From: Promicromonospora sukumoe
Lineage (GTDB): Bacteria; Actinomycetota; Actinomycetes; Actinomycetales; Cellulomonadaceae
DNA length: 64,000 nt
Assembly: GCF_014137995.1 (NCBI RefSeq)
Contig: NZ_JACGWV010000001.1
Location: 248,001 to 312,000, forward strand
Reading direction: 5' to 3'
Below the pieces are notes generated by a model. That model made no database searches and was not told the DNA's origin. It saw only the letters and a list, made by a program, of their open reading frames with translations. Made by a program: the position numbers and the translations under genes. This document shows positions 59,347 to 64,000 of the stretch, in pieces; position 1 is the stretch's first letter; each line of letters begins with the position of its first letter.

Positions 59347-59411
59347 TCCACCGGCCGTCCACCGTGGGTTCATCCCGGAGCATCCCGGACAACCCTCTTT
59401 ACCTGCACCTT

Positions 59412-59469
59412 TGTGGACAACCCTGTGGATTAGGTGGATAACTCCCGGGTCTGGGGAAAGTTATCCACA
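59412..59469. promoter_or_regulatory. Cluster of four DnaA-box-like sequences
   Basis: One perfect box, TTATCCACA, lies at 59461-59469. Three near matches on the other strand are at 59412-59420 (TGTGGACAA), 59424-59432 (TGTGGATTA) and 59433-59441 (GGTGGATAA), each one mismatch from TGTGGATAA. All fall within 58 bases between the aminotransferase and the TadA fragment. No replication gene is adjacent, so this is not oriC; a DnaA-responsive promoter is possible. Confidence 0.65.
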
Positions 59470-59499
59470 GGGTGCCAAGCGGAGATGAACGTTTGGACC

Positions 59500-59505
59500 T
59501 AGCGT
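59500..59505 (+). promoter_or_regulatory. -10 element TAGCGT of the TadA fragment
   Basis: TAGCGT ends eight bases before the ATG at 59514. Confidence 0.5.
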
Positions 59506-59513
59506 TGCCGCTC

Positions 59514-59879
59514 ATGGGCGATGAGGGGGCGCGGATTCTCGAGCACGAGGTCCGCGAGCTGGTGCGGCGCAGGGGACTGGACCCGATCGGTGACCGGGCG
59601 GGGTTGTCGACCCTGGTCACGGACGCGGTGGGCGACTACGAGACACGGGCGAGCGTCGGCGTGGTGCCGCCGCTCGACGATCCCGGAGCGGCGGCGCGCG
59701 CCGTGACCGATGCGGTCGGGGGCTTCGGGCCGCTGCAGCCCTACCTCGACGACCCGGAGATCGAGGAGGTCTGGCTCAACGCCCCGTCACGGGCTGCGAA
59801 CCTTCTCTCGCAACCGGGTGTCCTGACCCGCGTCACCCTGCTCAGCGAGGGTCGGGCGGTGGGGTCAGTGCTCGATTGA
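59514..59879 (+). pseudogene. N-terminal stump of a CpaF/TadA-type pilus assembly ATPase
   Basis: The 121-residue frame matches only the N-terminal region of CpaF/TadA ATPases: ILEHEVRELVRRRGLDP, PPLDDPGAAARAVTDAV, GGFGPLQPYLDDPEIEEVW and LNAPSR, where full proteins run to 400-500 residues with Walker motifs. After LNAPSR the sequence degenerates: another frame reads F-S-R-N-R-V, like the FVARNGV that should follow, and the original frame resumes with GVLTRVTLLSEG before a stop. No Walker A or B is found downstream. Frameshifts and truncation point to a gene broken at the edge of an island. Confidence 0.8.
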
Positions 59880-60027
59880 TCGCCATTACGAGGCTTAACG
59901 AGAAGCGGGGGCGGTCGTCGACGAACTTCCTGATGCGTGCTTCCAGCTCGTCGGGCTCACCTTGCCGGCTTGCCTGAGCGGTAGGTCGAGTGTCGGGCTT
60001 GCTGGTTGCGGGTGCGGCTTTGCGCAT
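59842..60027 (-). CDS. Small unknown protein at the island boundary
   Basis: The 61-residue frame starts at ATG 60027 with AGGAC upstream. Its C-terminal half, DELEARIRKFVDDRPRFS, resembles the short helical proteins often encoded beside integrases in actinobacterial mobile elements (typically ending R-I-x-x-L-V-x-x-A-P-x-x). It overlaps the end of the TadA fragment on the opposite strand by 38 bases. Coding is plausible but not certain; no integrase is found nearby. Confidence 0.4.
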   Translation of the reverse strand: MRKAAPATSKPDTRPTAQASRQGEPDELEARIRKFVDDRPRFSLSLVMAINRALTPPPDPR

Positions 60028-60488
60028 GATGTCACGTCCTGGCTCGTCGACCGTGGCTTGGCGCCCGGCCTTGATGCCCTGGCCGGGCATGGGTCCCGCC
60101 GCCTATGACGGCGAGACCGAAGGACCCCGCGGGGTGCATGGTTCGCGTGCGGGGCCTGCCCCGGTGCGGGGTGACCGTGCCGTCCGAGGTCGTTGTCGGT
60201 GGCCTGGAGGGACACCGAGAGGACACGACTTTGACGCGGGAGTGCGCAACTCGCATGCGGTGTCTGGCAGGAGTCTCATGTGCGGCCCCGTGGTGTCCCG
60301 TTCGCGCTCCGGTCGTGTCACGTCGGCGCCCGCAAAGCGATCGATGCAAGCGTCGATGCTCGCGAGGTCGCCATGGGTCGGCGAGACCAGTCCTCCCTCG
60401 AAGCACCACGCCGAGCGTGCGGCCGGACTGCTGCACCGATGGTTGACGGGTGACTCGCGGCGCCGATCTGCTTGTCAGTGGTCGCGGG
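60028..60488. other. 461-base stretch without a convincing gene
   Basis: All long frames here have the biased Arg/Pro/Ser/Gly composition of non-coding frames and lack family motifs. I find no integrase remnant, terminal repeat or tRNA. The right end contains the promoter of the Mrr-like gene. Confidence 0.6.
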
Positions 60489-60494
60489 TAGCGT
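60489..60494 (+). promoter_or_regulatory. -10 element TAGCGT of the Mrr-like gene
   Basis: TAGCGT ends seven bases before GTG 60502 (ATG 60505 follows directly), so the transcript is probably leaderless. Confidence 0.6.
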
Positions 60495-60501
60495 CGCTCT
60501 C

Positions 60502-62223
60502 GTGATGATCGACTGGCGGCAGATGGGCCGTGAACGGTTCGACGTGGCTGTTGAGCGGCTCCTGAAAGCGAAGTGGGACGCCGAGCCTGGAGCGACTGCT
60601 TTCTCGCCCGACGGGCGCGGTGGTGATGGCGGGGTCGACTTTCAGGCCACGACGGCGCTGGGGGAGCTGACGATCTACCAGTTCAAGTACTACCCGGACG
60701 GCGGGCTGGGGGTATCGAGCAGGAAACGGCACATCCGCGCGTCGTTCGACCAGGCAGCACGCCAATGTCCCCAGCGGTGGGTTCTGGTCGTGCCTTGCAA
60801 GCTGACACCACCGGAGAGGCTGTTCGTCGAAGGACTCGCCGGTGAGACGGGGCTGCGGATCGAGATTCTCGATCGTGTCGCCCTTGATGATCTGCTCGCC
60901 GAGCACGACGGCGTGCGACGGTATCTCGAACGCGATCCGATCCTCGAAGCGGTCGGTGAGTACCAGGTCACGACGGCAGTCCTCAAGGATGGGGACGACC
61001 TCGCTGAGCGCGTCCGGCTGCTGGCAGCTCGCGGTGCCGACATGGACCCCTACTGGGCACCAGACTTCCGCATCGAGAACGGCGTCACGACCATCACGCC
61101 CCGTCCGAAGTCCCCAGATGCTCCCGAGAAGAGCCCGATCGTCTCCCAGTTCATCCTCGACCCCGAGACTGCCTCGGAGGACGACCGGGCGGCATTTCGG
61201 CGGTCGATCGGGTACGGCGTTGGTGAGCCCGTCAAAGTCCCGGTCGTTGCCTCAAAGGTGAGCGGGCCCGCGTTCTTCAGCATGGACGGTCCCGGGATGT
61301 TGGCTTTCGAGGCGACGAAGAGCCCGCGGCTCCAGGACCGGTTCTCGATCGAGCTGCGAGACGCGAACGGCGTGCTCGGGGAGCACGACGGTGTCGTGAC
61401 CCATGCGGGCGCCGGGCCCGAGGGCGGAACTCTGGAGCTGACCTTCTACGGCGGGCTCACGGTCCGCTATCTGGTGCCGCACCACGCCGAGGAACGGGGT
61501 ACCGCTGAGCTCCATCTGAGTGTGGACGGTCTGATGGTCTCCGATGCGGTCGAGGTGCTGAGACTGCGACGGTCGATCTGCCGCGACGCCCGGCAAATCA
61601 CTATCCGGCGCGATGGAGAAGTCGCAGCGGCCTTCACCCTCGACGAGTTCGAGGACCCCGTCGACGACGACCTTGAGACAATCGATCAGTTTGTCGCCGA
61701 CCTCGCAGCCCTTGAAAGGCACCTGGGAGCCCGCAAGCGGATGCCTACCGCCTTCACGACCTACGACCGGGTTCAGGCGCGATTAGCACGCCTGGTCGTC
61801 GAAGGTTGCTGTGTCCTGGTCCCGCAGTGGCTGCAGATCCCGATGCGGGTCCACCACGACGACGGCACGACGGCTGAGCTCGGCCGCTTCATAGCCAGCG
61901 AGCACTTCATGCGAATCCGGCAGCCAGAGTTCGAAATGAACATCGCTGGCTGGCGGGTGGACATCGGCCCCGTCCATCTCATCTCGCCACGGGTGAGGTT
62001 CGCCGAGCAGGGTCGCCTTCTACGGCTGCTGGAGTCCGGCAGCATCGACGGGGAACTGGCCCCGCTTGCCCCAGCGCCGCTTGAGCCGTGGAGACTGACT
62101 CGGCTGAGCGAGGGAGACGAGCAAAGCTGGCTTGCACCTGTGGCGTGGAACGCGGTCGGTGTGGACGAGCATCCCGCACTGGCACGAATCCAGGTCATCG
62201 AAGAGCAGCGCGGGCCTGTCTGA
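60502..62223 (+). CDS. Mrr-like restriction-endonuclease-fold protein with long unknown C-terminus
   Basis: The 573-residue protein begins with an Mrr-type PD-(D/E)XK domain: helix FDVAVERLLKAKW (Glu18), then GGDGGVDF with Asp46, and YQFK with Gln60-x-Lys62, the Q-x-K form seen in Mrr enzymes. The nuclease domain spans about residues 5-150. Residues 150-573 are soluble and unassigned, with beta-rich segments (MDGPGMLAFEATKSPRLQD; LELTFYGGLTVRYLVP). This architecture suggests a DNA-targeting effector linked to a sensing domain, probably in phage or plasmid defence; that is inference. It stands alone, with its own promoter. Confidence 0.75.
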   Translation: MMIDWRQMGRERFDVAVERLLKAKWDAEPGATAFSPDGRGGDGGVDFQATTALGELTIYQFKYYPDGGLGVSSRKRHIRASFDQAARQCPQRWVLVVPCKLTPPERLFVEGLAGETGLRIEILDRVALDDLLAEHDGVRRYLERDPILEAVGEYQVTTAVLKDGDDLAERVRLLAARGADMDPYWAPDFRIENGVTTITPRPKSPDAPEKSPIVSQFILDPETASEDDRAAFRRSIGYGVGEPVKVPVVASKVSGPAFFSMDGPGMLAFEATKSPRLQDRFSIELRDANGVLGEHDGVVTHAGAGPEGGTLELTFYGGLTVRYLVPHHAEERGTAELHLSVDGLMVSDAVEVLRLRRSICRDARQITIRRDGEVAAAFTLDEFEDPVDDDLETIDQFVADLAALERHLGARKRMPTAFTTYDRVQARLARLVVEGCCVLVPQWLQIPMRVHHDDGTTAELGRFIASEHFMRIRQPEFEMNIAGWRVDIGPVHLISPRVRFAEQGRLLRLLESGSIDGELAPLAPAPLEPWRLTRLSEGDEQSWLAPVAWNAVGVDEHPALARIQVIEEQRGPV

Positions 62224-62456
62224 GGCACCAGTGCAGGTGACTGGACCGGACGGCTGGGGCGCGCATGCAGGGCCCGCATGTTGCTAGGGCGTAGCGTGCC
62301 ATCGTTCGCCGTGCGACTTCATCCCACCTCCGCCTGCAGACCAGGCACAGGTTCCTTGGCGCTCTCAAGGAGAAATACCCGCCGCCATCGGACGACGCGG
62401 GTCAGGGCAACGACGGTGACGAGAACGTCGACGACGATGGTGGACCTGACGGATAC

Positions 62457-64000
62457 CTATAGCGGTTCAACGTCGGTGAATGACCGGACGACGTTCGCGG
62501 TCAATTGCGTGTCTGGATGGCTCTCCCCGAGCCTCTTAATGCGCGCTTTCAGTGTGTCAAGCAAGAGGGACATCCCGTCATCAAACTCACCCCTTGAAAT
62601 GAGAGAAATGGCGTAATAGTGCATGCTCACGAGTGTCTGCGGGTGATCGCATCCGAGAGACTCGACCTTCGCCTGGAAAGTCTCCTCAATCGTGGCCGAC
62701 GCCCTAGGGTCCATGACTTCTAGGTAGGCCCGGCCGAGATTGGTCTGCACTGCTAGCGTCATGAGGGCCCGCTCTCCTAGGGTCTTACGCCGAATCGAGA
62801 CGGACCTCTCAAGTAGAGGGATTGCTTTCAGCGGATTGTTGTTCACGAGGTACGCAAATCCGAGACTTCCGAAGATTTCAGCCTGAACCGTGCTGGGTAA
62901 ATCCTGTGCGATTCTAGTGCCTTTGATAAGTCCTTCGAGGACGCGCACCGCATTGTTAGCCTGTCCGGCCGATCGGTAAGTGTTTGCGAGGCCCAGAATT
63001 GTTTCTATATGGAGAGGTGAGAGATGCCCATGCGTCGCTGATGTCTTCTCGGCAAGGCTCCTGTAGGCGGTAATAGCAGAACTCTTCTCGCCCAATGCGA
63101 GGAGGCAATGTGCCGCGTGAGTCGATGTAGCGATGGCAACTAAGTCCGCGCGCTCTGACTGGATCTTATCGAGAGCAGAGGCGACCGCTGTCCCGATGTT
63201 CAACGAAGTTTGAAAATTGCCATCCGCGAACTCGAATTTCGCGACCGACAGTCGCAGTTCTCCAAGTTCAACTAGCAGATCGTCGCCGATGTCAAGTTCG
63301 CACGCATTGCTCCAAAGTGCGGCTGCAAGCGAGGCTGCGTAGCGCCCATCTTGCGTCGGTGGGCCAGAATGCCAAGCGCCCTCCGGTAGCCAATTTGCGT
63401 TCCGGATCATTCTTATTGCAGCCGAGGTCGCTTCTCTCACCTCGCTGGGTGACAAATTCTCGCGAGAAGCCGTAGTAGTTATATCGTTCAAAGTAATCGA
63501 TTCTGTGCCAGAGTTCCAACTAGCTAGCGACCACGATGGAAACAGCCCCAATACGGCTCCTGCGCCCGGTGAAGCATCGATCTGTGAAGCCATCAGGAGC
63601 GATCTCCGAATTGGGGCTGGTGAGTAGAGTGAGAATGTGGCGAGCAATTCGTGGCCGTTCATCCCGTCCAAAAGCTGGGCTTGGTTTGCTCGGCTAAAGG
63701 CGTTGATCGAGTGAAGCACTCCGGAAATTGCAGGACTCTCGACACCAAGCAGACCAATGTTGTGCAGCGAAGCCAGAATGGGCTGGTTGGCAAATTGGGT
63801 GCAATACTCTCGAATTTTGATCCGATCGTGACGGATTACGGCGGTGGATTGCGCGAGCACGACCGGGAGTTTTCCGACGGTTCTGACCAGGTGGCGCGCG
63901 TCCTCGCGAGATTCTCCCGGTAGGCGGCGGCTCACATATCGATTCGCTTGCCTGTCGGTAAAACCTGATATCTGGATTCCAGACCCTTGATGTGTGATTC
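62457..64000 (-). CDS. NB-ARC/STAND-type TPR protein, C-terminal part (runs off right edge)
   Basis: The frame is open to the window edge: the 513 visible residues continue upstream of the first GTG (63935) with no stop. The beginning, RRLPGESREDARHLVRTVGK then LPVVLAQS, matches the end of an NB-ARC/STAND ATPase module (the G-x-P motif before the ARC helices). About residues 270-510 form tetratricopeptide repeats of the kinesin-light-chain type, with THGHLSPLHIETILGLA, GCDHPQTLVSMHYYA and GESHPDTQLTANV. Such NLR-like proteins sense ligands or phage proteins. GC (31 of 60 in 62881-62940) is far below the genome, a sign of transfer. Confidence 0.72.
   Translation of the reverse strand, partial: ITHQGSGIQISGFTDRQANRYVSRRLPGESREDARHLVRTVGKLPVVLAQSTAVIRHDRIKIREYCTQFANQPILASLHNIGLLGVESPAISGVLHSINAFSRANQAQLLDGMNGHELLATFSLYSPAPIRRSLLMASQIDASPGAGAVLGLFPSWSLASWNSGTESITLNDITTTASRENLSPSEVREATSAAIRMIRNANWLPEGAWHSGPPTQDGRYAASLAAALWSNACELDIGDDLLVELGELRLSVAKFEFADGNFQTSLNIGTAVASALDKIQSERADLVAIATSTHAAHCLLALGEKSSAITAYRSLAEKTSATHGHLSPLHIETILGLANTYRSAGQANNAVRVLEGLIKGTRIAQDLPSTVQAEIFGSLGFAYLVNNNPLKAIPLLERSVSIRRKTLGERALMTLAVQTNLGRAYLEVMDPRASATIEETFQAKVESLGCDHPQTLVSMHYYAISLISRGEFDDGMSLLLDTLKARIKRLGESHPDTQLTANVVRSFTDVEPL

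Noticed and set aside
59412..59469. Interpretation of the DnaA-box cluster as oriC
   Set aside because: No dnaA, dnaN, rpmH or AT-rich unwinding region is nearby; the cluster is kept only as a regulatory candidate.
60032..60446. Overlapping long ORFs on both strands
   Set aside because: All are Arg/Pro/Ser/Cys-rich with no motif; high-GC DNA yields such frames by chance.
62310..62462. Frame ending FLGALKEKYPPPSDDAG then an acidic tail and stop
   Set aside because: It looks like a natural C-terminus and may be a gene remnant at an island junction, but there is no start and no recognisable family, so it is not annotated.
62278..62616. 112-codon plus-strand ORF
   Set aside because: It overlaps the 3' end of the STAND-TPR gene antisense and has Arg/Thr-rich composition typical of a shadow frame.

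Overview
The window is chromosomal DNA of a high-GC actinobacterium. The gene content (acyl-CoA carboxylase with an epsilon subunit, LytR-CpsA-Psr ligases, LysG/LysE, WecB/WecC and Rml sugar-nucleotide genes, very frequent leaderless -10/start-codon arrangements) fits Micrococcales, probably the Cellulomonadaceae/Promicromonosporaceae group. That placement is inference from gene style; no rRNA or marker gene is present. I saw no tRNA, rRNA, CRISPR array or intact insertion sequence.

Region 1 (1-1.8 kb): a gene leaving the left edge, a DUF402 protein, and an iron-regulated siderophore-interacting reductase with an IdeR/DtxR-type box. Region 2 (1.9-26.4 kb) is a large cell-surface polysaccharide locus. 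It holds ugd and rmlB, rmlC, rmlD, rmlA (UDP-glucuronate and dTDP-rhamnose supply), two closely related LCP ligases, and two convergent operons. The plus-strand operon (8.1-17.2 kb) carries a two-domain glycosyltransferase, wecC, two membrane-anchored glycosyltransferases, a DUF6270 protein and a rhamnosyltransferase-family protein. The minus-strand operon (25.2-17.3 kb) carries two GT4 glycosyltransferases, the Wzm/Wzt ABC exporter, wecB and a DUF6270-sulfotransferase fusion. WecB and WecC, which together make UDP-ManNAcA, are split between the operons. The two DUF6270 genes sit at their converging ends in a patch of lower GC. A coherent reading is a ManNAcA- and rhamnose-containing, possibly sulfated glycopolymer exported by Wzm/Wzt and attached to peptidoglycan by the LCP enzymes.

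Region 3 (26.5-59.3 kb) is mostly core metabolism: phosphohexomutase, PNP, a Cys-less Lpd-like flavoprotein, a Nudix hydrolase between two paralogous unknowns, the acyl-CoA carboxylase genes (alpha; beta, unknown and epsilon), birA, Maf, a DUF885 peptidase-like protein, a class III nucleotide cyclase, a crotonase, a secreted lysyl oxidase-like protein, a HAD phosphatase, a DUF1016 nuclease, a SRAP protein, a drug exporter, a secreted phytase-like/GDPD fusion, a second pair of LCP proteins (cysteine-containing), one LysG regulator with two LysE exporters, and an aminotransferase. A DUF559/AbiEi-type gene flanked by imperfect 30-bp repeats lies between the acyl-CoA carboxylase gene groups.

Region 4 (59.4-64 kb) starts with a cluster of DnaA-box-like sites and the N-terminal stump of a CpaF/TadA pilus ATPase. 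After the break come a small unknown, an Mrr-like nuclease with a long unknown C-terminus, and a low-GC NB-ARC/STAND-type TPR protein running off the right edge. This looks like an accessory, possibly anti-phage, island.

Throughout, gene ends are marked by unusually long, often perfect palindromes of differing sequence; two share the same core, and one is built from seven 16-bp units.
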